A DNA stretch of 64,000 bases from Psychroserpens luteus. GTDB taxonomy: Bacteria; Bacteroidota; Bacteroidia; Flavobacteriales; Flavobacteriaceae. Below the pieces are notes generated by a model. The model made no database searches. It was not told the DNA's origin and saw only the letters and a program-made list of their open reading frames with translations. The position numbers and the translations under genes are program-made. Each line of letters starts with the position of its first letter. Position 1 is the first letter of the stretch. Location: NCBI RefSeq assembly GCF_015319355.1, contig NZ_JADILU010000004.1, positions 372,001-436,000 of the forward strand, read 5' to 3'. This document shows, in pieces, positions 46,812-55,593 of the stretch.

Positions 46812-46830
46812 CTAGTCAAAAAACCCCTTC

Positions 46831-48135
46831 TTAACTCACAACCTCAGCATACAAATCAAAATCCTCAGCCTCTGTAACTTTTACTGTTGCAAATTCTCCT
46901 GTTTTTAAATAGGTTGCTGTAGCATCAATTAAAACTTCGTTATCAACGTCTGGCGAATCAAATTCTGTACGACCTACAAAATAATTACCTTCTTTTCTGT
47001 CAATAACCACTTTAAATGTTTGTCCGATTTTTTGCTGATTCAACTCAAAAGAAATTTGAGATTGAATTTCCATAATCTGGTTAGCACGATCCATTTTCAC
47101 CTCTTCAGGTACATCATCTTCAAGATTATAGGCATGTGTATTTTCTTCGTGAGAATAAGTAAAACAACCCATACGCTCAAAACGCATGTCTTTAACCCAT
47201 TGTTTTAAGGTTTGAAAGTTTTCTTCGGTTTCACCAGGATAACCAACAATCAATGTTGTTCTAATGGTCATTTCTGGTACTCTTTCTCTAAAGTCTTTAA
47301 GTAACTTTGTGGTCTTCTCTTGCGTTGTTCCACGACGCATACTTTTTAAAATAGAATCGCTAATATGCTGCAACGGAATATCTAAATAGTTACAAATTTT
47401 AGGCTCACGCTTCATAATATCCAAAACATCCATTGGGAAACCCGTTGGGAAGGCATAATGCAATCTTATCCACTCAATACCTTCCACTTTAACTAGATGT
47501 TCAAGTAATTCGGCAAGGTTACGTTTTTTGTATATATCTAATCCGTAGTATGTTAAATCCTGAGCAATTAAAATTAATTCCTTGACACCATTGGCTGCTA
47601 ATTTTTCAGCTTCGATAACAAGATTTTCAATAGGTGTACTTCTGTGTTTTCCACGCATTATTGGGATGGCACAAAAACTACAAGGTCTATCACAACCTTC
47701 GGCAATTTTTAAATACGCATAATTTTTTGGTGTTGTTGTTAAACGCTCACCAATGAGTTCATGCTTATAATCTGCACCTAATGCTTTTAATAATTGAGGT
47801 AACTCTGTAGTACCAAAATATTCATCTACATTTGGAATTTCTTTCTGTAAATCAGGCTTATAACGTTCACTCAAACATCCTGTTACAAACACTTTATCAA
47901 CTTCTCCTGCTTCCTTTTTTTGCATGAATTCAAGAATGGTATTCACACTTTCTTCCTTGGCATTATTGATAAAGCCACAGGTGTTAATCACGACAACATT
48001 TCCTTCTTCTTCATGAACAACGTCCTTTCCACTGGCTTTTAATTGTCCCATCAACACTTCACTATCGTACACATTTTTGCTACATCCTAGTGTTACAACG
48101 TTGATTCTATTCTTCTTAAGTGATTTAGTTCTCAT
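46831..48135 (-). CDS. rimO: Ribosomal protein S12 methylthiotransferase RimO
   Basis: From the ATG at 48135 (better than a TTG at 48141) the product has 434 residues. The UPF0004 domain has its three cysteines in LGCSKNVYDSE, NTCGFINNAKEE and GCLSERY. The radical SAM domain has CxxxCxxC (GCDRPCSFCAIP), and a TRAM domain closes the protein. It methylthiolates an Asp of ribosomal protein S12. The 3' end (DFDLYAEVVS) is the sequence copied in the array spacers, and the array ends 19 bases away. In many Bacteroidota rimO follows ftsY; here three genes lie between them. Confidence 0.96.
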   Translation of the reverse strand: MRTKSLKKNRINVVTLGCSKNVYDSEVLMGQLKASGKDVVHEEEGNVVVINTCGFINNAKEESVNTILEFMQKKEAGEVDKVFVTGCLSERYKPDLQKEIPNVDEYFGTTELPQLLKALGADYKHELIGERLTTTPKNYAYLKIAEGCDRPCSFCAIPIMRGKHRSTPIENLVIEAEKLAANGVKELILIAQDLTYYGLDIYKKRNLAELLEHLVKVEGIEWIRLHYAFPTGFPMDVLDIMKREPKICNYLDIPLQHISDSILKSMRRGTTQEKTTKLLKDFRERVPEMTIRTTLIVGYPGETEENFQTLKQWVKDMRFERMGCFTYSHEENTHAYNLEDDVPEEVKMDRANQIMEIQSQISFELNQQKIGQTFKVVIDRKEGNYFVGRTEFDSPDVDNEVLIDATATYLKTGEFATVKVTEAEDFDLYAEVVS

Positions 48136-48227
48136 AGTCAAATTTCAGTTGGCAAAGATACATAATGATTTGTGATAAACTGTTAAACCTTTTTTATCTT
48201 TAATGGTCTTATTACAAAACTAATCCC

Positions 48228-49298
48228 ATGAAATATTCGAGTGTAGCACTTTTAATTTTAAGTAGTATTCTGTTTTTTAGTTGTTCTTCGGAAGACACAC
48301 AACCTTACATTGAACAAGAGTCTATATATTTTCCTCCTCTTACTTCGGAAACGTGGGACACCAAATCTTTGTCTGAAATAGGATGGAATGTCACTGAACA
48401 ACAACCACTCTTAGACTATCTCGAAATTAAAAATACCAAAGGGTTCATCATGCTTCACAACGGAAAAATCGTCGTAGAAAGTTACATGAATGGTCATACC
48501 GAATCTTCATCTTGGTATTGGGCAAGTGCAGGAAAAACCTTGACAACAACGGTTACAGGAATTGCCCAAGACGAAGGGATTTTAAATATTAATGACAAAG
48601 TTTCAGATTATATTGGTACTGGATGGACGAGTATTCCTTTAGAAAAAGAAAATCTCATTACCAATAAAAACCTATTATCTATGACTTCTGGTTTAGACGA
48701 TACTTTAGGTGAAGATATTTCCGCAGAAAACCTACAATACCTTGCAGACTCAGGAGATCGTTGGGCATATCATGGTGTGTTTTTAAAATTACAAGATGTT
48801 ATTGCTAACGCAAGCAATCAAACTTGGAACTCTTATTTTAATACCAATCTAAAAGACAGAATAGGTATGTCTGGAGCTTGGGTTCCTTTAGGAGATTTGA
48901 ATATCTATTGGAGTACAACGAGAAGTATGGCACGTTTTGGATTACTAACTTCTGCCAAAGGTAAATGGGAAAACACTCAAATTGTATCTCAAGATTTCTT
49001 AAATCAAGCTACAAACTCATCACAATCTATCAACCAAGCCTATGGTTATTTATGGTGGCTCAACGGGAAATCTAGCTATCACTTACCTCAATCTCAACTA
49101 GAGTTTAATGGCGAACTCATCTCAAATGCTCCAAGTGATATGTATTGTGCTTTGGGAAAAAACGATCAAAAAATCTATATCGTACCAAGTAAAAAATTAG
49201 TTGTTATTAGAATGGGAGAAGCTGCAGATGGTACAAACTTTGCGCTTTCAAATTTTGATAATGAACTTTGGGAAAAGATTAATTTGGTTATAAATTAA
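48228..49298 (+). CDS. Serine hydrolase lipoprotein, class C beta-lactamase fold
   Basis: The 356-residue product has a lipoprotein signal ending LFFSC (Cys at about 19). The catalytic SxxK is in WYWASAGKTLTT (S-A-G-K), consistent with the beta-lactamase-related esterase/6-aminohexanoate-dimer hydrolase group. The second motif appears as a Tyr in DLNIYWSTTRSMAR. It differs from the enzyme at 1971-3473 by lacking the TPR tail. Substrate unknown. The 3' end overlaps the convergent amidase gene by 4 bases. Confidence 0.87.
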   Translation: MKYSSVALLILSSILFFSCSSEDTQPYIEQESIYFPPLTSETWDTKSLSEIGWNVTEQQPLLDYLEIKNTKGFIMLHNGKIVVESYMNGHTESSSWYWASAGKTLTTTVTGIAQDEGILNINDKVSDYIGTGWTSIPLEKENLITNKNLLSMTSGLDDTLGEDISAENLQYLADSGDRWAYHGVFLKLQDVIANASNQTWNSYFNTNLKDRIGMSGAWVPLGDLNIYWSTTRSMARFGLLTSAKGKWENTQIVSQDFLNQATNSSQSINQAYGYLWWLNGKSSYHLPQSQLEFNGELISNAPSDMYCALGKNDQKIYIVPSKKLVVIRMGEAADGTNFALSNFDNELWEKINLVIN

Positions 49299-50950
49299 TT
49301 ATATGTTTCAGGAGCAACTCGCATTTTAGAAGCTTGCTCATAAACATAAGCCCATTCTAATAGTTGCTTTTCTCTTAAGCGAGAACTAATAATAGTCAAA
49401 CCTTTTGGTACTCCAGCTTTAGTATAACCCATTGGTACCGTAATTGCTGGATATTCTGCTACTGCAGCAAAACCTGCGTGATAATTATTAATAGACAAAA
49501 CACCATCTAAGTTATTGGCTTTCATTGGTTCGTCAAAGAAACGTTTTCCGTTGGTTTTTAAAGTCGCTTTGATTTTAGAAAACTCCTCATCAGTAGCAGA
49601 ATCATCAGCAATACCTTGGAATAATTGTTGTCCGTAAGGCATTGTATTCAAACTATCTTCCTTATTAAAAGCCATGATATCTTCAATAGATGTGTAGCCT
49701 AGTTTAGAATTTCCGTAGTTATCCAAATAGCTTACCAAATCGGTTTTCATATCTAGATTCAATAATCTGACAAAATCTGGAAGATTTATCGCTTGAGCTT
49801 CAATTTCTATAATTTCTGCACCTTGAGATTTCAAAACAGCGATGGCATTTGCATATAATTCATCTTCCATCAAACTTTTAAAAGCGCCAAATCGTTTATT
49901 ATTTAGAGTCGCTTTTTTAAAACTTCCTGCTGTATAATATCTAACTAATGAATCAAAATCAGACTTTGAATCTGATGGATCTTCACCTCTTAAAACATCT
50001 AAAAGAATCGCATTATCCGTTACATTTTTAGTGATTGGTCCTGCTGTATCCAAAGTAGAAGAAATTGGTACAATCCCACTACGACCCACTAAACCAATAG
50101 TAGGTTTTAATCCTACAGTAGAATTTTGACTCGCTGGTGACAAAATGGAACCAGAGGTTTCACTACCAATTGCAGCGACACAAAAATTGGCTGCAACTGC
50201 AACAGCACTACCAGAACTAGAACCTCCTGTGTCGATAGTTTTACGACCATACGGATTTAAGGTTTGACCACCAATTGCAGAATATCCACTTGGGCAATCA
50301 CCACAGAAAAAATAAGCCCATTCGCTTAAATTAGACTTACCTAAAATTAAAGCGCCATGATCTTTTAAACGTTTTACAATAAAAGCATCATCTGTGTTAT
50401 TATCTTTTAATGCTACTGCTCCAGCAGTTGTTGGCATTCCTGAAGTATTGATATTATCTTTTAATAGAATTGGCATCCCAAAAATTGGGTGCTTCAGCAT
50501 TTTATTAAGTAAATCTCTATCTTTTTGCTTTGCCTCAATGATAACATTTGGATTTAAAGCGATGACCGAATTTAAAGACAACTCATTTTCGCGATCAAAT
50601 TGTCTAATGCGATATAAATAAAACTTGGTGAGTTGCTCGTAAGAAAATTTGCGTGCATTGATATGTTTTTGAATTGTTGGGATGTCTTGATCTAGAATCA
50701 ACGGTTTGAAACGATTGTAATCAGATTCTTTAAAGTCCTCCATTTGCGGACTAATAGTTTCCCAAATTTCAGCTTTGGTAAGATATTTAGAGTCTAAGAC
50801 TTTAAACGCTCTAAAATCTTTTGTAGATATTGCGCTTAAATCTTTAGTTATCTCACTCTCTTTAGTATTGTTTTCTTTTGAGTTTTTTTCTTCGGAAGGT
50901 TTGCAGCTTACAACACATAAAACAAAGCAAAATAGAATTAGATATCGCAT
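49295..50950 (-). CDS. Amidase-signature family lipoprotein
   Basis: The product has 551 residues with a lipoprotein signal (CVVSC, Cys 16) and an Asp/Glu/Lys-rich linker. The amidase signature has the catalytic Lys K164 (ILLKDN), the cis-Ser in GGSSSGSA (about S245) and the nucleophile Ser at about 268 (GSETSGSILSP). Enzymes of this family hydrolyse amides of small molecules or peptides. The exported location suggests a peptidase- or peptide-amidase-like role rather than GatA. It pairs convergently with the serine hydrolase gene. Confidence 0.9.
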   Translation of the reverse strand: MRYLILFCFVLCVVSCKPSEEKNSKENNTKESEITKDLSAISTKDFRAFKVLDSKYLTKAEIWETISPQMEDFKESDYNRFKPLILDQDIPTIQKHINARKFSYEQLTKFYLYRIRQFDRENELSLNSVIALNPNVIIEAKQKDRDLLNKMLKHPIFGMPILLKDNINTSGMPTTAGAVALKDNNTDDAFIVKRLKDHGALILGKSNLSEWAYFFCGDCPSGYSAIGGQTLNPYGRKTIDTGGSSSGSAVAVAANFCVAAIGSETSGSILSPASQNSTVGLKPTIGLVGRSGIVPISSTLDTAGPITKNVTDNAILLDVLRGEDPSDSKSDFDSLVRYYTAGSFKKATLNNKRFGAFKSLMEDELYANAIAVLKSQGAEIIEIEAQAINLPDFVRLLNLDMKTDLVSYLDNYGNSKLGYTSIEDIMAFNKEDSLNTMPYGQQLFQGIADDSATDEEFSKIKATLKTNGKRFFDEPMKANNLDGVLSINNYHAGFAAVAEYPAITVPMGYTKAGVPKGLTIISSRLREKQLLEWAYVYEQASKMRVAPETYN

Positions 50951-51009
50951 GATTAGAATTTCTAATAAAAATAAGTAAAATTAATCTTGATATCTAATAA
51001 TACTAAATC

Positions 51010-51363
51010 CTAACTATGACTAGCATAAGGACTAAAACTTTGAATGAACAGATAAACTTGACTTTGATAAATAAAAAAAGCAAATATAAAAATCAAAAGA
51101 CTTACGATGACTGTAGAGTTCAACTGTTTTAAAATTAAACTTCTAACACAGTAAAACAGAATTACACTAAAGAGAGGTACTATAAAATATAGCGGAAAAC
51201 TGATATAGTCAATTAAATAACTAGGGATTAAAGGATTGCGGTCCTGAAAATATACAATTAGAAAATTCCAAATGAAGCTTATCAATATATGAAGAGAAAC
51301 TAAAATATTGACAATCAACAGGATTTTTATAATCTGTTCATCTTTTTTAGTTTCAATGACCAT
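51010..51363 (-). CDS. Small membrane protein, unknown function
   Basis: The 117-residue product has three predicted membrane segments (about 12-38, 48-72 and 80-104) and charged ends. The ATG is at 51363, 40 bases after the ftsY stop. No family recognised; it could be part of the ftsY transcript. Confidence 0.65.
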   Translation of the reverse strand: MVIETKKDEQIIKILLIVNILVSLHILISFIWNFLIVYFQDRNPLIPSYLIDYISFPLYFIVPLFSVILFYCVRSLILKQLNSTVIVSLLIFIFAFFIYQSQVYLFIQSFSPYASHS

Positions 51364-51403
51364 CTATCTTCTCAATTATGAAATTCCTTTTTTCAAAGAA
51401 AAT

Positions 51404-52378
51404 CTATTTAAAAAAACTATCTACAAACTCATATTTATTAAATACTTGTAAATCCTCTATACCTTCACCAACTCCAATATATTTAACTGGGATTTTAAAT
51501 TGATCGCTAATCCCAATAACAACACCACCTTTTGCAGTACCATCAAGTTTGGTAACCGCTAATGTAGTCACTTCTGTTGCTGCAGTAAATTGTTTAGCTT
51601 GTTCAAATGCATTTTGACCTGTTGAACCATCTAAAACCAATAATACATCATGAGGAGCATCTCCAATTACTTTTTGCATGACACGTTTTACTTTGGTCAA
51701 CTCGTTCATTAAATTCACTTTGTTGTGTAAACGTCCTGCAGTATCAATAATGATCACATCTGCATCTTGATTAACTCCAGATTGTAAGGCATCAAAAGCT
51801 ACACTTGCTGGATCACTTCCCATGTCTTGACGAATCATTGGCACATCCACACGATCTGCCCAAACTTGAAGTTGATCTATGGCTGCTGCTCTAAATGTAT
51901 CTGCAGCTCCTAAAACAACTTTAAATCCTTTCTTTTTAAATTGATAAGCTAATTTACCTATAGTTGTTGTTTTACCAACACCATTGACACCTACAACCAT
52001 TAAAACGTATGGCGTTTTTGAGCCATCGGCTTGTTTAGGTAATTGAGGAATCACATAATCTGTTTCTTCACCAGAATTGGTTTCAGATAACAGTCCTGCT
52101 ATTTCTTCGCGTAAGATTTTATTTAATTCTGAAGTTCCTAAATATTTATCTTTAGAGACACGTTCTTCAATACGAGTAATAACTTTTAGTGTTGTATTTA
52201 CTCCAACATCACTACTTACCAATATTTCTTCTAGATTATCTAAAACGTCATCATCAACTTTAGATTTACCAGCAACCGCTTTATTTAATTTTGTAAAAAA
52301 CGTTGTTTTTGATTTCTCTAGCCCTTTATCAAGGGTTTCCTTTTTTTCCGAAGAAAATATTTTTTTAAAAAAACTCAT
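51404..52378 (-). CDS. ftsY: Signal recognition particle receptor FtsY
   Basis: The 324-residue SRP-GTPase has an N domain (about 20-110) and a G domain with GVNGVGKTTTIGKLA, DTFRAAAIDQL, DTAGR and TKLDGTAKGG. The acidic A domain of E. coli FtsY is absent, as is usual in Bacteroidota. It docks SRP-bound ribosomes at the membrane. The terminator at 52470-52495 separates it from the rpm genes, so it likely has its own promoter in 52379-52465. Confidence 0.96.
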   Translation of the reverse strand: MSFFKKIFSSEKKETLDKGLEKSKTTFFTKLNKAVAGKSKVDDDVLDNLEEILVSSDVGVNTTLKVITRIEERVSKDKYLGTSELNKILREEIAGLLSETNSGEETDYVIPQLPKQADGSKTPYVLMVVGVNGVGKTTTIGKLAYQFKKKGFKVVLGAADTFRAAAIDQLQVWADRVDVPMIRQDMGSDPASVAFDALQSGVNQDADVIIIDTAGRLHNKVNLMNELTKVKRVMQKVIGDAPHDVLLVLDGSTGQNAFEQAKQFTAATEVTTLAVTKLDGTAKGGVVIGISDQFKIPVKYIGVGEGIEDLQVFNKYEFVDSFFK

Positions 52379-52469
52379 TCGTTATATGTATTTACAACTA
52401 ATAGTCAAATGTCGAGCCGAAAATTTTAACTGCTATTTTGTCACATTTGCTCAAATATAAACATAAAAA

Positions 52470-52495
52470 AACTGCTTTCAAATATGAAAGCAGTT
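52470..52495 (-). terminator. Rho-independent terminator after DUF4295
   Basis: A 10-bp stem (AACTGCTTTC with GAAAGCAGTT) with a 6-base loop is followed on the minus strand by seven T residues, 26 bases after the DUF4295 stop. Confidence 0.9.
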
Positions 52496-52520
52496 CGTAA
52501 TCAAACATTAAATGTTTAAT

Positions 52521-52673
52521 TTATTTCTTGTTTAAAAAATCACTGACAAACTCTGGTGCCATTACTGACTCCACAAACATGTAAGCTCCCGTTTTTGGTG
52601 ATTTTACCATTTTGATTGCTTTTGTAAGTCTCTTAGATCCTGTTTGTAATGATGCTACTGATTTCTTTGCCAT
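52521..52673 (-). CDS. DUF4295 family small protein
   Basis: The 50-residue basic protein starts MAKKSVASLQTGSKRLTKAI and ends APEFVSDFLNKK. DUF4295 proteins are found only in Bacteroidota and almost always beside rpmG; a ribosome-associated role is inferred from the context. ATG at 52673, TAA at 52521. Confidence 0.92.
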   Translation of the reverse strand: MAKKSVASLQTGSKRLTKAIKMVKSPKTGAYMFVESVMAPEFVSDFLNKK

Positions 52674-52722
52674 GACTATATATGGGTATTATTTGATTTT
52701 TTCTTGCGAAAATCTCGAATTA

Positions 52723-52905
52723 TTATTTAATCTCTTTGTGAAGGGTCATACGCTTTAAAACAGAATTAAATTTCTTAATTTCCATTCTATCTGGCGTGTT
52801 CTTTTTGTTTTTTGTAGTAATGTAACGAGACGTTCCTGGTTGCCCAGACTCTTTGTGCTCTGTACATTCTAATATAACCTGTATTCTATTTCCTCTTTTT
52901 GCCAT
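52723..52905 (-). CDS. rpmG: 50S ribosomal protein L33
   Basis: The 60-residue L33 begins [18 protein letters not shown] and ends [15 protein letters not shown]. It keeps only one of the four zinc-finger cysteines, so it is a zinc-independent (C-minus) form. It lies between rpmB and DUF4295 in the usual Bacteroidota order. Confidence 0.96.
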   Translation of the reverse strand: MAKRGNRIQVILECTEHKESGQPGTSRYITTKNKKNTPDRMEIKKFNSVLKRMTLHKEIK

Positions 52906-52932
52906 TGTACGTGTATTTAACGCGTGATGCTA

Positions 52933-53169
52933 TTATTTTATAAATCCTTTAGATTTCGCTTCTTTTAAAGCAGCAGAAATACCAATCTTATTGATTGTTT
53001 TTAACGTTGAAGTTGCTACTTTTAAAGTAACCCACTTATCTTCTTCAGGAATATAAAAACGCTTCTTTATTAAATTAGCATTGAATTTACGCTTTGTTTT
53101 GTTCATCGCGTGAGATACGTTGTTTCCAACCATCGCTTTCTTTCCAGTAAGTTCACAAACTCTTGACAT
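52933..53169 (-). CDS. rpmB: 50S ribosomal protein L28
   Basis: The 78-residue L28 has [25 protein letters not shown] near the N-terminus and the beta segment [18 protein letters not shown]. Its first gene position in the rpmB-rpmG-DUF4295 cluster is conserved in the phylum. ATG at 53169; a 115-base spacer separates it from cinA. Confidence 0.96.
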   Translation of the reverse strand: MSRVCELTGKKAMVGNNVSHAMNKTKRKFNANLIKKRFYIPEEDKWVTLKVATSTLKTINKIGISAALKEAKSKGFIK

Positions 53170-53284
53170 TTCTTTCTAACTTTATATGATGTTATACTGT
53201 GCCTATCTTTAAATACCACTCATGGATATTTTTAAACAGGGTGCAAATTTAATAAAACTTTGTAATACAGGCAAACTAAAACAG

Positions 53285-54532
53285 CTACTTTTTTAAAATT
53301 TCTTTTTGTAACATTTCAAAGGCTTTATTTGCTGCCTTATTTATGACTTTAACACGATGGTTCCCAAAGCTGAATTTTTCAGAGTATACGTGGGTTTTTG
53401 TGGCAATTGCAATATATACAATTCCTAAATCTTCTGCTGTATCATCTTTTGTTGGTCCTGCATTACCAGTTGTAGCAATTGCAAAATCTGTATTAAATAA
53501 TTGTAATACATTTTTAGCCATGGCTTCTGCAACTTCTCCACTTACGACAGAATGTTCATCTATTAATGCTTCGGAAACTTTAAGCACATTAACCTTTGCT
53601 TCTTTTGTATAACTTACAATGCTTCCTTTAAAATATTTTGATGCGCCTGCGTTTGTTGTAAAACGTTCTGCTAACAATCCACCTGTACAACTTTCTGCTG
53701 TTGCTACCGTTTTTTGTTGCTCTGTAAGATAGGTTCCAATGACTGACTCAATTGATAAGTCTTCTTCAAAACCAACAAATATATCTGCTATTTGAGGCAT
53801 TAACAATTGGATTTGTCTTTCCATTTCGATTTCAACAACCAACTTATCATTTCCTTTGGCAGACAATCTTAACCTTACACGACCTAAACTTGGCAAATAT
53901 GCTAATTTGATAAACGCTGGTAATTCATCTTCAAATTTCTCTATACGCTCTGCAACCATACTTTCTCCTAAACCGTAGGTTAAAAATGTTTTATGCTGTA
54001 TGTAAGGAAATTTAAAGCGTGATCTTAATTTTGGAATCACCTCATCATCAATAAGTGCTTTCATCTCAAAAGGAACACCTGGCAACGAAATAAAAACAGT
54101 ATCATTTCTTTCTAACCAAATGCCTGGAGCACTACCATACTTATTCATAAGCACATCTGCTTTTGAAGGCACTAATGCTTGATCTAAATTAACTTGAGTC
54201 AATGGTTTCTTAATAAAAACTTCCCATAAATGCTCAATGTTTTTTCTAACGGAAATATCTTCCTTTAAAGTATCGTCAAAATAATGGGTAATCGTTTTTT
54301 TGGTAATATCGTCTTTTGTTGGCCCTAAACCTCCAGTTACAATAACGATATCTGCATTAGCTTCGGCTTCTGCAAATGCTTTTAAAATATGGTCTCGATC
54401 ATCTTGTACAGATGTGATTTGATACACCGAAACACCTATTTTATTAAGTTGTTTTGCTATAAATGCTGAATTTGTATCAACAATTTGACCAATGAGAATC
54501 TCATCACCAATGGTAATAATTTCTGCTAACAT
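53285..54532 (-). CDS. cinA: CinA-family protein (nicotinamide-nucleotide amidase)
   Basis: The 415-residue two-domain protein has an N-terminal molybdopterin-binding (MoCF/COG1058) domain (about 1-170) with TGGLGPTKDDITKK and SLPGVPFEMKAL. The C-terminal PncC domain (about 255-410) has ATAESCTGGLLAERFT and the final NHRVKVINKAA. PncC deamidates NMN; the full-length protein also has ADP-ribose pyrophosphatase activity in some species. The ATG overlaps the HPt gene stop by one base. Confidence 0.94.
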   Translation of the reverse strand: MLAEIITIGDEILIGQIVDTNSAFIAKQLNKIGVSVYQITSVQDDRDHILKAFAEAEANADIVIVTGGLGPTKDDITKKTITHYFDDTLKEDISVRKNIEHLWEVFIKKPLTQVNLDQALVPSKADVLMNKYGSAPGIWLERNDTVFISLPGVPFEMKALIDDEVIPKLRSRFKFPYIQHKTFLTYGLGESMVAERIEKFEDELPAFIKLAYLPSLGRVRLRLSAKGNDKLVVEIEMERQIQLLMPQIADIFVGFEEDLSIESVIGTYLTEQQKTVATAESCTGGLLAERFTTNAGASKYFKGSIVSYTKEAKVNVLKVSEALIDEHSVVSGEVAEAMAKNVLQLFNTDFAIATTGNAGPTKDDTAEDLGIVYIAIATKTHVYSEKFSFGNHRVKVINKAANKAFEMLQKEILKK

Positions 54533-54873
54533 TATAAGTTGAAGTCTTCTTTAAGCTCTGCTGTGGCTTGTTCTACAGCTGCTAAAACTAATTTTAACTG
54601 GCTAGAACAATCTTCTCCTGCTTTTTCAAATTTACCCCAATCTTGGACGACTAAAAGATCCTGGAGAACGCCAAGCTCAAATAAATCTATGGTTGGTTTC
54701 ATTTTATGAGCAGCTTGATAGGTTTCTTTATAATCTGATGTTGCTACTGCATTTTTGAGTCGCTCAGCATCTTCTGGCACTTCTTCTATAAACGCTTCGG
54801 CAAGCGCTTTAATAAAGTCCATATCATTGTCTGCTAATTCTTTTACTCTATTTAATTTATAATTTTGTTCCAT
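54532..54873 (-). CDS. HPt-domain phosphotransfer protein
   Basis: The 113-residue all-helical protein has a histidine phosphotransfer site at H56 (YQAAHKMKPTIDLF; canonical HPt has AHxLKG). It could relay phosphate between a hybrid kinase and a response regulator, but none is encoded here. It is coupled by one-base overlaps to the FAH gene upstream and to cinA downstream, a tight four-gene transcript. Confidence 0.8.
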   Translation of the reverse strand: MEQNYKLNRVKELADNDMDFIKALAEAFIEEVPEDAERLKNAVATSDYKETYQAAHKMKPTIDLFELGVLQDLLVVQDWGKFEKAGEDCSSQLKLVLAAVEQATAELKEDFNL

Positions 54874-55484
54874 TATTTAACTGTAATTGAAAACAATTGT
54901 TTGTCTTCTATAAATCCTATTAATTTATCATTAGCAATTACTCTGCCAACTCCTGCTGGAGTTCCCGTAAATATAATATCTCCAATCTTTAAAGTGAAAT
55001 ATTTTGAGACATATTCTATAATTTCGTCAATTTTCCAAAGCATTAAACTCGTATTCCCATTTTGAACAAGCTCGTCATTCTTTTTCAAACTAAAATTTAG
55101 GTTATTTAAATCTTCAAAGTTTTTCTTCGGAAGCCACTCTCCAATCACTGCTGCACCATCAAATGCTTTAGCTTTTTCCCATGGCAATCCTTTAGCTTTG
55201 AGTTGCGCTTGCAAATCTCGTGCAGTGAAATCGATACCTAAACCAATGTCATCATAATATTTATGAGCAAATTTCTTATCAATGTGCTTTCCTACCTTAT
55301 TAATTTTCACCAAAATTTCAACTTCATGATGCACATCGTCAGAAAAATCTGGAATAAAAAATGGCTGCTTCTTTAATAATATAGATGTATCAGGTTTTAA
55401 AAACACAACTGGATCTGTTGGCTTTTCGTTTTCTAATTCTTTAATGTGGTCTGTGTAATTACGACCTATGCAGATTATCTTCAT
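54873..55484 (-). CDS. Fumarylacetoacetate hydrolase family protein
   Basis: From the ATG at 55484 the product has 203 residues; the in-frame TTG at 55490 is less likely. It has IICIGRNYTDHIKE at the start, the metal site HHEVEILV (H-x-E-x-E type), IGLGIDFTARDLQ, and GDIIFTGTPAGVG. Such enzymes hydrolyse C-C bonds of acylpyruvates or decarboxylate oxaloacetate. Length suits the small YcgM-like acylpyruvase group. Confidence 0.9.
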   Translation of the reverse strand: MKIICIGRNYTDHIKELENEKPTDPVVFLKPDTSILLKKQPFFIPDFSDDVHHEVEILVKINKVGKHIDKKFAHKYYDDIGLGIDFTARDLQAQLKAKGLPWEKAKAFDGAAVIGEWLPKKNFEDLNNLNFSLKKNDELVQNGNTSLMLWKIDEIIEYVSKYFTLKIGDIIFTGTPAGVGRVIANDKLIGFIEDKQLFSITVK

Positions 55485-55499
55485 TAGCAAAATTTATTT

Positions 55500-55580
55500 T
55501 GTCATTCTCGCGAAAGCGGGAATCTTATTCTGTTTTTCTCGCAAAGACGCAAAGACGCAAAGCTTACTCATTCGACTCTT
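55500..55580. repeat. Dispersed GTCATTC...GCGGGAATC and CGCAAAGACGCAAAG repeats
   Basis: This short spacer holds TGTCATTCTCGCGAAAGC then GGGAATC, an inverted repeat widespread in Bacteroidota, followed by a tandem CGCAAAGA triplet. No gene is present. Confidence 0.55.
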
Positions 55581-55593
55581 CTGTCTTCTGTCT

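Noticed and set aside
41617-46830. CRISPR array
   Set aside because: Repeats are over 100 bases, spaced 0.7-1.2 kb apart and enclose open reading frames; there are no short unique spacers and no cas genes.
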